Source of the DNA: Prorocentrum cordatum
Lineage: Eukaryota > Sar > Dinophyceae > Prorocentrales > Prorocentraceae
Length of the DNA: 64,000 nucleotides
NCBI GenBank assembly: GCA_963575745.1
Contig: CAUYUJ010009358.1
Location: 97,501 to 161,500, forward strand
Direction: 5' to 3'
The notes below the pieces were generated by a model. That model did not search any database. It worked only from the letters and a program-made list of their open reading frames with translations, and was not told the DNA's origin. Within the stretch, counting starts at the first letter, position 1. Every line of letters starts with the position of its first letter. A program made the translations under genes and the position numbers. This document shows positions 43,421-54,910 of this stretch, one piece after another.

Positions 43421-43514
43421 ACCTCTCTCTCTCGTTCTCTTTCCTAGGTTCCTTATGCATTTTTTTTTTCTCTCTCTCTCTCTCTCTATCTCAATCTCTC
43501 TCTCTCTCTCTCTC
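43421..43514 (+). repeat. TC microsatellite
   Basis: Two TCTCTC tracts separated by about 30 bp. Confidence 0.9.
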
Positions 43515-43639
43515 GCTTCCTTTCCCTCTCTATCTCGGCACACACATACATGTATGTACATATCTTACATATCTGCTACCCCGACAGGGACCTACTTGTT
43601 TTGTGCCGTCACGCTGGACGCTCCCCGCTGCTGAAATGT

Positions 43640-43905
43640 CCGATTGCACCCGAGCAGGATTCGATCAACATTCCAATAGGAATGGGACAGATCACACATG
43701 CAGAATATCCTTGTTGGATTCGAGTTGCGGTACAAGCCAGATAAGGACGGAGCAGATGCCAGAGCCAAGGGATTCTTAGCGCATTCGAATACAATTCCTA
43801 TTGTTCCGCCACCATTCGAGTGGCAGGCTTGAATGCATTTCTTAATGCACTCGAGCCTGCCACCATTTCCCCCATGTTGCACAATCGCCTGACGCACACG
43901 TCTGG
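43640..43905. repeat. Foldback region
   Basis: CCACCATTCGAGTGGCAGGC faces GCCTGCCACCATT across a short loop (about 43808-43870). AACATTCCAATAGGAAT also faces AATTCCTATTGTT. Confidence 0.6.
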
Positions 43906-44055
43906 CACCTGTCACCATGTCAACTCCTATCTGCATGCCACAACTTAGAAACGATGACCACATGCCTCGCTCAATTACACAGGATTGCTGCAAGACGACA
44001 GCGACGAACGCGCACCGGAATGTGCAAGAGAACTGTTGAGCATGGAGGGGCCAAC

Positions 44056-44169
44056 CTTGTAAGGAAGGTGCGTCGGTCTGATCGTAGTCGGCAGAAACTT
44101 TGGCACGTCGTACTCGTTCGGCGGGCACAAGAAAAGGAACCGATTGCCGTACACGTTCACGAACTGCTC
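44056..44169 (-). CDS. Candidate internal exon, unrecognised protein
   Basis: 38 residues beginning EQFVNVYGNRFLFLC and ending RPTHLPYK. Third codon positions are overwhelmingly G or C, the window's coding signature. The upstream edge reads GCAAG then GAG, and the downstream edge AAG then GTTGGC, a GT donor. The next in-phase acceptor could be TCTTGCAG at about 43988, leaving an intron of about 70 nt, but the sequence after it is AT-richer and contains the foldback at 43640-43905, so I do not extend the model. No family recognised. Confidence 0.4.
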
Positions 44170-44308
44170 CTTGCTTGCGGGCAGCAGCGGGGCATGCATA
44201 CACAGTAAGATTCGTGCTAGCAATCTCTGGTGGTTGGAACCGGGACATCTTGGCTGATGTCCTGCCATCGAGACGCGAACAACGTTCCAACCATGCGACT
44301 CGACTAGC

Positions 44309-44466
44309 TTTGAGTCGGGCATGCCCTCCTGCAGGCGGATTTTGTAAGAAACATAAAAGTTTGCAAAACATATTCGAAAATAAACATAACATAATAGAAC
44401 ATCTTCCCCATACGATGTTTTGACTTCTTGTGATATTATCCTGTAGAGGGACATGCTAAGACAAGC
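44309..44466. mobile_element. TIR element family B, copy 2
   Basis: TTGAGTCGGGCATGCCCTCC with TGCAGGCGGATTTT is mirrored by TATCCTGTAGAGGGACATGC; the right end is diverged. The interior is AT-rich. Confidence 0.65.
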
Positions 44467-44679
44467 TAGATCATCCAGGCGCAACCCCCCTGATGCGGAT
44501 GAGGAGCCAGTGCGAGAGAGATGAGGCCACACTGTGCCCGAGGGGTCGTCCTCCCCGTTCTCCGCAGGAGCTGGCGAGCGGAGAAATGGGGGGGCGCCAG
44601 CGGACGAACAACAGCACGAACCCGACATCCTCCGTGGTTGACGCTTGACTCAGCATGGGGGGAGCGGGTCCTGATGCAA
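44467..44679. other. Spacer, nothing recognised
   Basis: No gene or repeat recognised. Confidence 0.45.
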
Positions 44680-44860
44680 ACGGGGCCAGGACCCATGGAG
44701 CCTTCGCCCAGGGCGAACTCTTCATCCCGAGCCGCTCTCTGACGATCCCAGGCCCGTGGACGGCCCCGGGAGCCCGAAAAAAGCGAATAGCCTCAGGACC
44801 TGTGTCCCCCCGGAGCCCGAAAGTGGCGAGAAGCCTCAGGACCCGTGTCCCTCAGGACCC
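44680..44860 (+). repeat. Repeat family H, copy 3
   Basis: Contains TCATCCCGAGCCGCTCTCTG, GACGGCCCCGGGAGCCCGAA and a tandem CCTCAGGACC-TGTCCC word. Confidence 0.55.
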
Positions 44861-45773
44861 GTTTCCCCCATGGCTGTTGACCCAGGGCGACGGGAGCACC
44901 TACGCCAGCACGAGGGGACAAAGGCGGCACAGCGCATCCACGAGCTACTGCCTCCCGCTGCTCTCGTGCTGTCCCTCTTTTCCTCTCTCTCTCTCGTGTG
45001 CAATTGAGGCTCCTGCTTGTGAGCTGTAGCTTTGGACGGCGCGCGGCCCTTCCGAGTTGCGCTCGCGAGCAGCAAAATTCCACGAGCCCAAGCCCAGCCA
45101 ACCCCCACGGCCAGGCGCACCCCGCGGGCAAGAACGCCCTCTAAGGCTCCTGTGCGGCGAAGCGAGGCGCGCGGCGGGCGCACGCTGCATCGGCGTGCCC
45201 AGTGGAGCCTCGGGAGATCCCGCCCATCCGCACCTAGACGAGCGCGTTCCGCTGTCCGCGGCGTGACTGCTCGCAGATGGCCCGGATCCGCCGCGGGACT
45301 TCACGACCCAGCACACCGAGGTATAAACACGTTGTGTGTGTTGTGTTTGTTTTGCTTTTCTCCTGACGCTTGCGAGCAGGCACCCTGCGAGAAGCGGAAC
45401 GCGCTCGGAGAGTATCGCACGTGGCCAGGGAGAAACACCCCAAAGAGGGCCAGAACAGAGCGCCACAAGCGCGCCCCACGCACAACCGCGATGCCGCGCT
45501 TCCTTCCGCCCGCCGAGCCCCGACGACCGCCGTCGGGTATGAACAAGAAGGCACGACCGGAGATCCCCGACCCCGTGGCTAACCGGCCTTGGGCTTAACC
45601 CCTCACAGATTGACAAGCCCGCAGGCGAGATGACAATCCCTGGGGCAGGCCCCTCGGACACGGAGGGAACTTTTGAGGGCGCCGCCGACAGACGGAGATG
45701 CCGACCACGGGGACAAGGACATGCTTCAGGCTGGTACCGCTCAGGCGGGAGATCTCTCGAGCTGGATCTATCC
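44861..45773. other. Spacer, no gene recognised
   Basis: GC-rich frames on both strands without a recognisable domain. Confidence 0.45.
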
Positions 45774-45935
45774 TTAGGTCGGGCATGTCCTCCCACAGAC
45801 TATTGTGTTGACTATGTTTGACTTTTCCCCCTGTAGAAGGACAGGCCCGACTGAAATCTAAGTCGGGCCTGTCCCCCTACAGGGGGATGTTCGACGAAAA
45901 ATAAAGATTATCCCGGCAAAGCAACCTAACAGCGA
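45774..45935. mobile_element. TIR family B: short complete copy plus adjacent half copy
   Basis: TTAGGTCGGGCATGTCCTCC...TGTAGAAGGACAGGCCCGAC (about 80 bp) is followed at once by TAAGTCGGGCCTGTCCCCC and TTCGACGAAAAATAAAG, the left half of a second copy. Confidence 0.75.
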
Positions 45936-46061
45936 TGTGTAGAAGCATATCTGAAAGCATTCCCCTTAAGATTCAGATGAAAATCCAGTTGTAGAATTCT
46001 GCTGTTCTCGCAGTCGTAGTCGCATTCGCGATGACAGTCGCAGCGGCAACGGCAGTCGCAG

Positions 46062-46393
46062 TCACAGCCTCAGCCTCAGCCTGCCTCAGCCTCAGCCTCA
46101 GCCTGCCTCAGCCTCAGCCTGCCTCAGCCTCAGCCTCAGCCTGCTTCAGCCTCAGCCTCAGTCTGCCTTCAGCCTCGGCCTCAGCCTCAGCCTGCCTCAG
46201 CCTCAGCCTGCATCAGCCTCAGCCTCAGCCTCAGCCTGCCTCAGCATCAGCCTGCCTCAGCCTCAGCCTCAGCCTGCCTCAGCCTCGGCCTCAGTCTGCT
46301 TCAGCCTCAGCCTCAGTCTGCCTTCAGCCTCGGCCTCAGCCTCAGCCTGCCTCAGCCCCAGCCTGCCTCGACCGCAGCATCAGCCTGCCTCAG
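46062..46393 (+). repeat. CAGCCT / CAGCCTGCCT minisatellite
   Basis: Some 40 hexamers with GCCT inserts and higher-order blocks repeated about 180 bp apart. Confidence 0.93.
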
Positions 46394-46830
46394 CATTCAA
46401 AATGTGGCCCAGGAAAGGGAGTTCTGGGAAGTCGAAGAGCACGAAGTTGCCTACAGTTGGCTACGGGCATTCAAAATGTGGCCCGGGAATGGAGTTCTGG
46501 GAACTCGAAGAGCACGAAGTGGCCTACAGTTGGCTCCGGGCATTCAAAATGTGGCCCGGGAATGGAGTTCTGGGAACTCGAAGAGCACGAAGTGGCCTAC
46601 AGTTGGCTCCGGGCATTCAAAATGTGGCCCGGGAATGGAGTTCTGGGAACTCGAAGAGCACGAAGTGGCCTACAGTTGGCTCCGGGCATTCAAAATGTGG
46701 CCCGGGAATGGAGTTCTGGGAAGTCGAAGAGCACGAAGTGGCCTACAGTTGGCTCCGGGCATTCAGAATGTGGCCCGGGAATGGAGTTCTGGGAGGTCGA
46801 AGAGCACGAAGTGTGTGACTGTTGGCTTAA
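46394..46830 (+). repeat. 73-bp satellite, six copies
   Basis: CATTCAAAATGTGGCCCGGG recurs at 46394, 46468, 46541, 46614, 46687 and 46760. 73 is not a multiple of 3, so each copy is read in a different frame. One plus-strand frame is nevertheless open throughout. Confidence 0.95.
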
Positions 46831-47054
46831 AACGACTTCTGCGGCACCCTGTCCGGCACCCGCCCAGACCCCCCTGTGGAGTCATCTGCTGCTCTCTTTT
46901 TAGCCCATTAGAAACCTATCAGTCTTCGCTGTTAGGTAAATACCCCAAAGATGCCCCAAAATTGTCAAAACATGCTCCAAAAATCGTCCCAAACCATTTG
47001 TTGACTACATTTTTGAATATTCCCCGATAATTCCTCGACCAGAAGGCAGGACGA
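46831..47054. other. Spacer with family B-like interior
   Basis: CCAAAGATGCCCCAAAATTG resembles the interior of the B element at 10322; no TIR ends found. Confidence 0.45.
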
Positions 47055-47215
47055 GGATTAATTTAGGTGAGGATAGACCGAAGATCTCTGAGATCCAGCG
47101 ACTCTGGGAGAGGTCTCGAGCGCCGCGGCCTTCTCAGAGCGTGCCAGACAGCTCTGAGAGCGTTCCGGAACGCTCTGGGACGGATTCATCCTCGACCTAG
47201 CCCCGTCCGACTCTC
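47055..47215. mobile_element. TIR/palindrome family P, copy 2
   Basis: GAGCGTTCCGGAACGCTC palindrome with CGAGCGCCGCGGCC, as in copy 1; ends diverged. Confidence 0.65.
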
Positions 47216-47223
47216 CCCCTCCA

Positions 47224-47440
47224 GTAGATGGACAATATATTCGAACCCTTACACATTCGAGGGGGATTCTAAATCACCCCCGCGCCCCCGACATCAATGT
47301 TGATCTCAGTAAAGGCGGTGCTTTGGGGTTCGAATATTTCTGTCCACGCACGCCCCCCCCGTCGCCACGCCATCAATATTAATTTCGGGGGGTCTGGGGG
47401 GCATCTTGGGCCACAGGGTTCGAATGTAATGTCCATGTAC
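47224..47440. mobile_element. TIR element with TTCGAACCCT arms (217 bp)
   Basis: GTAGATGGACAATATATTCG with AACCCTT is mirrored by AGGGTTCGAATGTAATGTCC and ATGTAC. A third GGGGTTCGAATATTTCTGTCC lies in the interior. Confidence 0.8.
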
Positions 47441-47661
47441 GGACCCTCAGGGGTGCGGCGATCTCAGATCTCGAACCATCGGGACACTCGGGCAGTCGAC
47501 TGGGCAAGCAGTTTGGAGCCCGATTCGTTGGTGTGCGATGGGGGGCGCCCGCTCTCGGTCAGGGGCGCGCGCTAACAGCTCTGCACCCCCGAGGTTCAGG
47601 GTTCCCCGCTCTTCCGAGCGGCCGCTCGAGGATCCTGGGGGGAGATCGCCTGGGAGAGGAG
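47441..47661. other. Spacer
   Basis: Nothing recognised. Confidence 0.45.
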
Positions 47662-47988
47662 GGAGATGGGAGTAGGAGAGGGGAGGGAGGAGGGAGGAGG
47701 ATGAGGGAGGGTGGAGCAGGGAGAAGGATGGGGAGGGATGAGGGAGGAGGATGACGAGGAGTGACGACAAGAAGGTGGGGGAGGACCACGACGACGAGGA
47801 CGAGGAGAGGCGAGGAGGAGAACGAGTATGAAGAACGAGGAGGACGAGGAGGAGAAGGAGGAGGACCACGACGACGAGGACGAGGAGAGGCGAGGAGGAG
47901 AACGAGGAGGAGGGACGAGGAGGAGGAGGCCGAGGAGGAGGAGGACGAAGAGGAGGACGAGGAGGAGGAGGAGGAGGAGGACCAGCCC
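47662..47988 (+). repeat. GGA/GAC microsatellite
   Basis: GAGGAC and GGAGGA blocks; GACCACGACGACGAGGACGA occurs twice about 75 bp apart. Confidence 0.93.
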
Positions 47989-48089
47989 GCAGCGCTCTGG
48001 AGCGCCCTGGGCGCCTCTAACAGAGCATCCTTCCCGCAAACGGCGCCTCCGACGGAGCCTCCTGCTCCTCGCTCCTCCTCCGCTTGATC

Positions 48090-48345
48090 CCACGCGTTCC
48101 CGGCCCCGTCCTCCTCCCCCTCCTCCTGCTCCTCCTCCTGCCTCTGCTCTCTCCCCCGCCCTCCTCTCACAGTGGTGCTCGTCATCACCATTCTGATCAC
48201 CGTTTTCATCCTCGTCCTCCTCCACCTCCGCCTGGTCTTCCAGCCCCGCATTCCTCCCCTGCTCCTCTTCATCGTTGTCCTCCTCCTCCTCCTTCCCCTA
48301 CCTCTGATCCTTCCTGCTCCCTCATCCTCCTCTTACATTCGTGAT
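48090..48345. repeat. CTC-rich transition
   Basis: CTCCTC runs grading into the CAT array. Confidence 0.7.
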
Positions 48346-48561
48346 CGTCATCATGATCATCTTCCTCAGTACAATCATCAACATCATCATCGTGGTCAAC
48401 ATCATCATCAGCATCAGCAGCAGAAGCAGAAGCAGCATTACCATCATCATCAGCATAATCAGCATCGTCATCATCATCATCATCAAAATCGTCATCGCCA
48501 TCAGCAGCAGCTGCAGCAGAAGCAGCAGCAGCATGAGCATCATCATCAGCATCATCATGAC

Positions 48562-48620
<59 letters not shown>

Positions 48621-48795
48621 GCCCCATCATTATCATCATCACCATTACCACCACAACCATCATCATAGTCACCATCATCGTCATGCTAATAATCATCATC
48701 ATTATCCTCGCCATCACCATCGTCGTCATTATCAGTATCATCTCGCCATCGACATCGTGATCGTCGTCGTTATGGTCGGGATCATCATAATCACT

Positions 48796-48827
<32 letters not shown>

Positions 48828-50366
48828 TGTAATCATCAACATCATTGCCGTCAGCATCCTCATCTGCAGCAGCAACAGACGCAGCAGCATCATCATCGTC
48901 ATCGGCATCAGCATTACCCTCACCGTAATTACCATCACCACCGTCGTCATCATCAAAACCGCCATCGTCATAAGCAGCAGCGGCAGCAGAAGCAGCAGAA
49001 GCAGCAACAGCATCCTCATCCTCATCGTCATCTTCATCTTCATTATCAGCATCATCATCATCATCATCAGCATCAGCATCATCGTCATCGTCGTCGTCAT
49101 CACCAGCAGCAGCACCATCATCATCAGCAGCATCATCACCATCAACCTCATCATGATCACATCCTCATCATCCGCATCATCACCACAAGCACAATTGCCA
49201 CAACCACCATCATTATCTACATCGTCATCACCATCGTCATCGTCATCATCACCATCGTCGTCATGCTCATTATCATCATCGCCATCGTCATCGTCGTCGT
49301 CATCGTCATCATCATCATCATCATCATCATCGGACTCATCAGCATCATCATTTCCATCATTGCCATCATCGGCATCAACATCATCATCAACACCATAACC
49401 ACCAGCACCAGTACCGCCAGCACCACCATCATCAACGTCAGCGTCATCAGCATCATCATCATCATGATCATCGTCATCGTAATCATCATGATCATCGTCG
49501 TCATTGCCATCGTCATCATCATCATCATTATCATCATCGTCATCGGTATTGTTGTCGTCATCGTCATCATCATAATCATCGGAATCAGCATCATCATCAT
49601 CAGCATCATTGCCATCATCGTCATAAACATCATCATCGTCATCGCCATCAGCAGCAGCAGAAGACGCAGCATCAGCATCGTCATCGGCATCACTATCCTC
49701 CTCACCGTAATTACCATCATCACCCTCCTCGTCGTCATCATCATCAGCATCATCATCAGCACCATCATCAGCATCATCGTCATCGTCATCATCATCGTCG
49801 CCATCGTCATCAAAATCAACATCAGCAGAAGAAGAAACAGCAGCAAGATTACTATCATCATCATCATCATCATCATCGTCATCATCATCATCAGCAGCAG
49901 CGGACCAGCAGCAGGCGCAACAGCAGCATAATCATCATCATCATCATTGTCATCGTCATCATCCTCATCATCATCATCATCGTTGTCATCATCGACATCG
50001 TCAACATCATCATCATCATCATCAGCATCTTCGGCGCTACCATCATCATCAACAACATCAGCATCAGCATCATCATCATCATCGTCAGCATCAGCATCAG
50101 CATCATCCTCATCGTCATCTGCATCATCAGTATCATCACCATCATCGTCATCGTCATCATCATCGTAATCATCAGCAGCAACAGAAACAGCATGAGCATC
50201 AGCGTCATCAGCATCAGAATCCTCAGCATCGTCGGCATCGTCATCGGCATCATAACCATCAACACAACCATTGTCATACTCATCATCAGCAGCAGCAGCA
50301 GAAGCAGCATCATCACCATCACCACCACCATCATCATCATCATCATCATCATCATCGTCATCAGTG

Positions 50367-50403
<37 letters not shown>

Positions 50404-51198
50404 TATCATCGTGGTCAGCACCACCAGCAGCAGCAGAAGCAGCAGTAGTATTATCATCATCAGCATCGTCATCGTCATCATTAGCATCACCATCATTATC
50501 ATCGTCGCCATCATCACCATCACTCTCATCATCATCAGCAGCATCATCATCATCATCATCATCGTAATCGTCATCTTCATCATCATCACATCAGCATCAG
50601 CGGCAGCAGCAGCAGTAGCAGTATCACCATCATCGTCATCATCGCCAACGCCATCGTCATCATCATCACCATCATCATCGTCATCACCATCGTCATCATA
50701 AGCAGCAGCCGCAGACGCCGCATCAGCATCATCAGCATCAATCTCATCAGCATCATCATCGTCAACGTCATTCGCATGACCATCGTCAACGTCATCGTCG
50801 TCATCATCATTAGCATCGTCATCAGCATGGTCATCGTCGTCACCATCGTCAGCATCATCATCATCATCGTCATCGTCATTGTCGTCGCCATCATCAGCAG
50901 CAGCAGAAGCATCATCGTCAGCATCATCATCAAAATCATTATGATTACCAGCATCATCATTAGCATTACCAGCACCATTACCACCACCACCAGCATCATC
51001 ATCATCATCAGCATCTTCATCATCCTCAGCATCATCATCATAATCAGCATCGCCATTACCATCATCATCATCATCATCATCATCATCACAATCATCATCA
51101 TCATTACTATATCATCAACATCAACATCAACATCATCGACATCGCCATCGTCAACGTCATCGTCATCGTCGGCATCAGCATTAGCATCATCATCATCG

Positions 51199-51236
<38 letters not shown>

Positions 51237-51258
51237 GTCATCATCATCACCATCTTCA
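48346..51258 (+). repeat. CAT/CAG/CGT microsatellite, 2.9 kb
   Basis: Imperfect triplets of ATC with CAG, CGT, CAC and CGC. The phase is kept over long distances, which produces long Ile/Ser or Met/Asp frames that are not genes. It is the largest simple repeat in the window. Confidence 0.97.
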
Positions 51259-51374
51259 ACTCCGCTGTCATCCTCGTCCACGCCTGGCGCCTACTCGTCA
51301 TGCTGCTCCTGTGCGCCCGCCTCCCGTCCTCACTCTTCGCCCTCGTTCCCCACCTGCCACTCGTTGCACCTCTA

Positions 51375-51595
51375 CTCCTCCTCCCCCTCCTTCTCCTCCT
51401 CCTCCTCCTCCTCCTCGCCCTCTTCCTCCTAGTCTTCCCCTCCTCCTCCTCCCTCTCCTCCTGTGAGCTGTGAGCTGATGAGGTGACGTTCGGTACCGAT
51501 GTCGCCATCCACCTCCTAATCCTCCTCCTCCTCCTCTTCCTCCTCCTTTCCCTCCCCCTTTTCCTCCTCGTCCTCCTCCTCTTCCTCCTTGTCTT
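51375..51595 (+). repeat. CTC microsatellite
   Basis: CTC with CTT variants. Confidence 0.93.
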
Positions 51596-52089
51596 ACCCT
51601 CTTCGAGGGTTAACAAAACTGTAACATTGGCCACACCAGCGGACGCGGACGCGGGTGTCGCTAAAAGGCAGGGCGTGCCGGGAAAGGGGCGGGTTCCGAC
51701 GATCTTTTTGGGCCGTCTTGGGCCCTCTTGGGTCTCTCTCTTGGGCTGTCTTGGGGCTCCTCGGGGGCGTCTGGGGCACTGTGAAGACGAAGCCAGCGAG
51801 CATGCTGAAAGTGGTACGTTTCACGAGGGGAACGGGCCGACTCGTGCTTCTTGAAGGCCCTCTTCGGGGGCCCTCTTCGGCCATCGATGGCGGCCGCGAG
51901 GACTGACAAACCACCCTCCTGCAAACGCCCTTTGTTACCAGCCTCGAACGTACCCCTATCCCTAAGATCGACACGCCAAAAGGCGATGACAATCTTGGGG
52001 GTCCGCCCTCAAAAAGTAAGGGGATCCCTGAGATTGGCATCGTGATGAGGAGGTGCCCAACAAGGGATAGGGATATGTTCCAGGCTGGT
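51596..52089. other. Spacer with a CTTGGG tract (51690-51800)
   Basis: TCTTGGGCCGTCTTGGGCCC words resemble 29521-29660; otherwise nothing recognised. Confidence 0.5.
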
Positions 52090-52262
52090 TACTCCAGATC
52101 CCGAAATAAAAGGGAGGGGGCCTGGACCCTCCAAGACAAGCCATTTCAGACCCCCCCCCGTGGGAGAACCCTCCAAAACACCGTCCCCAGACCCCCCCAG
52201 GCCCTCCAAGATGGCCTGGAAGATGGCCTCACACCCCTTGCAGTTTCCATCACCGGAACTGC

Positions 52263-53503
52263 GGGGTCGAGGGTCGAGGGTCGCTGAGTACGTGCTGCGC
52301 GGCGCCCGCGCGGCAGCATGCCCTTAGGGCTCAGCGCTCAGAGATGCGAGCTGGTCAGCCCAACGCGTGGCGGGGCGGCCCCTGCTCCGGAAACCACTCG
52401 GCTGCCAGTTGAGTGCCTTCTTCGCCCAACGGTCGTGACTCATCGCCTCCACGTGCATGCCCCGCCGACGCTGGCGGGTTTGCAGCTCGGCGTCCCAAGG
52501 CGGCACTCCGCACTCATGCATCGCACGCTTCGCCTCCGGGGTAACCCGCTGCAGCCATTCTACCCACGTCTCCAGTACTCCATCCGGCTCCCGCTTGCGG
52601 CTCCGCCCCAAGATCATGCGAATCATCTTCAGCTGGGTGGATCTCAGCCGCGCCATCCTCGACTCTGTCATTACCCAAGATACGCAACCGTATAAGATAG
52701 TTGGGGTGAGCACAGCGTGGAACAGCTTCAACCGCAAGGGCAAAGGCACGGCCTTGTCGAGGAGCTCGCCACGGTACACGCCAAACTTCGACCACGCCTT
52801 CCGGATCCGGTGGGTGAGTTCCAAATCGTGCGCGTCGGTTAGCGAGAGGGCCCTCCCGAGGTACATGGCATGTTCCCTTGGATCCAGGACTTCGATTTCC
52901 ATGCCAGCTATCCTCGCTTTCCTGACGCGGCTGCCATAACCAATATTATTGTGTTGGATCTTTGTCTTAGCAGGGTGCAAGACGAGTCCAACCCTCCCGC
53001 CCTCTTCGACAATGTCTACCAGCATCTGCTTCACTTGAGGCAACGTGCGGCCGATGATCAATATGTCGTCAGCAAATCGCAGGTTAGTTACAAACGAATC
53101 CGGACCATACCCAAGCTGAGTGCCGTAATTCCGTGAGCCCCACTTCACTTTGGCCTTGCGCATGACTTCCTCCAGGACAGAATTGAATATAATGGGGCTG
53201 ATTGGATCTCCCTGCTTGGTCCCCTTGCGGATGCCGAACTCGCGGCTGATGGCAGCGTTCCGAACTCGACCGCGTTGTCCCTGGTAGAGTCTGGAAAGGA
53301 CGTCCACGTACGCTGGCGGAACGCCGTGAGAAAGCAGAGACGCCCAAATACTGCTGTGGTCAATCGAGTCGAAGGCCTTCTTAAAATCAAGCGTGGCAAC
53401 CCAAAGAGGCAAATTATACTCGTTGCATTTCTCTGCAAGAAGGGTCAGCGCGAAAAGGTGGTCATCGCAGGAGTAGCCAGGCCGGAAACCCGCCTGATCG
53501 CGG
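52263..53503 (-). mobile_element. 5'-truncated LINE fragment
   Basis: A different LINE family from that at 13-21 kb. The 5' end is cut within the reverse transcriptase just before DQAGFRPG. Both ends meet the same array word: GTTCGACCCCCGC before, TCGACCCCGCAGTTCC after, implying a target duplication of about 10 bp. No poly(A) is seen. Confidence 0.8.
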
Positions 53504-53523
53504 GGGTCGAACCAAATCCCCAC
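52324..53523 (-). CDS. Partial LINE reverse transcriptase
   Basis: About 390 residues. Motifs are QAGFRPGYSCDDHL; VATLDFKKAFDSIDH with the motif A Asp; RKGTKQGDPISPIIFN; NLRFADDILIIGRT, the catalytic FADD; GLVLHPAKTKIQ; then thumb sequences and a C-terminal region with TILYGCVSWVM, GRPATRWADQL. Endonuclease and the RT N-terminus are missing. The first residues MGIWFDPR come from the surrounding 577-bp repeat. The frame itself is intact, so the insertion is fairly recent, but the copy is dead on arrival. Confidence 0.92.
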   Translation of the reverse strand: MGIWFDPRDQAGFRPGYSCDDHLFALTLLAEKCNEYNLPLWVATLDFKKAFDSIDHSSIWASLLSHGVPPAYVDVLSRLYQGQRGRVRNAAISREFGIRKGTKQGDPISPIIFNSVLEEVMRKAKVKWGSRNYGTQLGYGPDSFVTNLRFADDILIIGRTLPQVKQMLVDIVEEGGRVGLVLHPAKTKIQHNNIGYGSRVRKARIAGMEIEVLDPREHAMYLGRALSLTDAHDLELTHRIRKAWSKFGVYRGELLDKAVPLPLRLKLFHAVLTPTILYGCVSWVMTESRMARLRSTQLKMIRMILGRSRKREPDGVLETWVEWLQRVTPEAKRAMHECGVPPWDAELQTRQRRRGMHVEAMSHDRWAKKALNWQPSGFRSRGRPATRWADQLASLSAEP

Positions 53524-54910
53524 AAACCTGGCGCCGTACGTGCAGTGCCAGGGGCGGCGGCCCGTCTTCCCATCTTACCATCATAGGAGGATGCGAAGTC
53601 CCTGAAGACGGGACGGGGTGGGCACGAGCGGGCATCATAGCCGGCTCAAAATCAAAAGAGGCATCATAGCCTCATCAGTCTAGATTGATCCACTCACGGA
53701 TCCACTGCGATTTATTTCCATTGAATTCATTCCATGCGTAGCATGCTCACCCCTAATGGACCGTGAACGGGACCCAGTCCCCTGCCGGTCGTCTAGTGCC
53801 GCCATCATAGGCAACCAGAGGGGCCATCATAGGCACCTCGCACCCAATTCGGGGCCATCAGCAAGGCTCGTTTTGGGAAGAAGGACCATCATAGGCCTTC
53901 GCGCTCAATCTGTTCATTGAACTCAACTGTCTCGTCATCGTCCTCCTCTTCCTCCCTGTCCTCCTCCTCCTGGTCCGCCCTTGCCCTCCCCCCCCCCTGG
54001 TGAGGACCATCATAGGCCTTACCAGTGAGGACCACCATGAGGCCTCACACCCCTTGCAGTTTCCATCACCGGAACTGCGGGGGTCGAACCAAATCCCCAC
54101 AAACCTGGCGCCGTACGTGCAGTGCCAGGGGCGGCGGCCCGTCTTCCCATCTTACCATCATAGGAGGATGCGAAGTCCCTGAAGACGGGACGGGGTGGGC
54201 ACGAGCGGGCATCATAGCCGGCTCAAAATCAAAAGAGGCATCATAGCCTCATCAGTCTAGATTGATCCACTCACGGATCCACTGCGATTTATTTCCATTG
54301 AATTCATTCCATGCGTAGCATGCTCACCCCTAATGGACCGCGAACGGGACCCAGTCCCCTGCCGGTCGTCTAGTGCCGCCATCATAGGCAACCAGAGGGG
54401 CCATCATAGGCACCTCGCACCCAATTCGGGGCCATCAGCAAGGCTCGTTTTGGGAAGAAGGACCATCATAGGCCTTCGCGCTCAATCTGTTCATTGAACT
54501 CAACTGTCTCGTCATCGTCCTCCTCTTCCTCCCTGTCCTCCTCCTCCTGGTCCGCCCTTGCCCTCCCCCCCCCCCTGGTGAGGACCATCATAGGCCTTAC
54601 CAGTGAGGACCATCATGAGGCCTCACACCCCTTGCAGTTTCCATCACCGGAACTGCGGGGGTCGAACCAAATCCCCACAAACCTGGCGCCGTACGTGCAG
54701 TGCCAGGGGCGGCGGCCCGTCTTCCCATCTTACCATCATAGGAGGATGCGAAGTCTCTGAAGACGGGACGGGAGGGGCACGAGCGGGCATCATAGCCGGC
54801 TCAAAATCAAAAGAGGCATCATAGCATAGCCTCATCAGTCTAGATTGATCCACTCACGGATCCACTGCGTTTTTTTGTCCATTGAATTCATTCCATGCGT
54901 AGCATGCTCA
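53504..54910 (+). repeat. 577-bp tandem satellite, about 2.4 units
   Basis: GTCGAACCAAATCCCCACAA occurs at 53506, 54083 and 54661 (spacing 577 and 578). Units are over 98% alike by eye. Each unit contains about eight CATCATAG words, GAGGCATCATAGCCTC among them, and a small CTC tract. A short unit remnant at 52232-52262 lies on the far side of the LINE. Confidence 0.93.

Noticed and set aside
46394-46830. CRISPR-like regularly spaced repeats
   Set aside because: Units are contiguous 73-mers without unique spacers, in a eukaryotic genome.
47327-47425. GGTTCGAA words resembling a tRNA T-loop/B box
   Set aside because: They are the arms of a TIR element at 47224-47440; no cloverleaf or anticodon arm fits.
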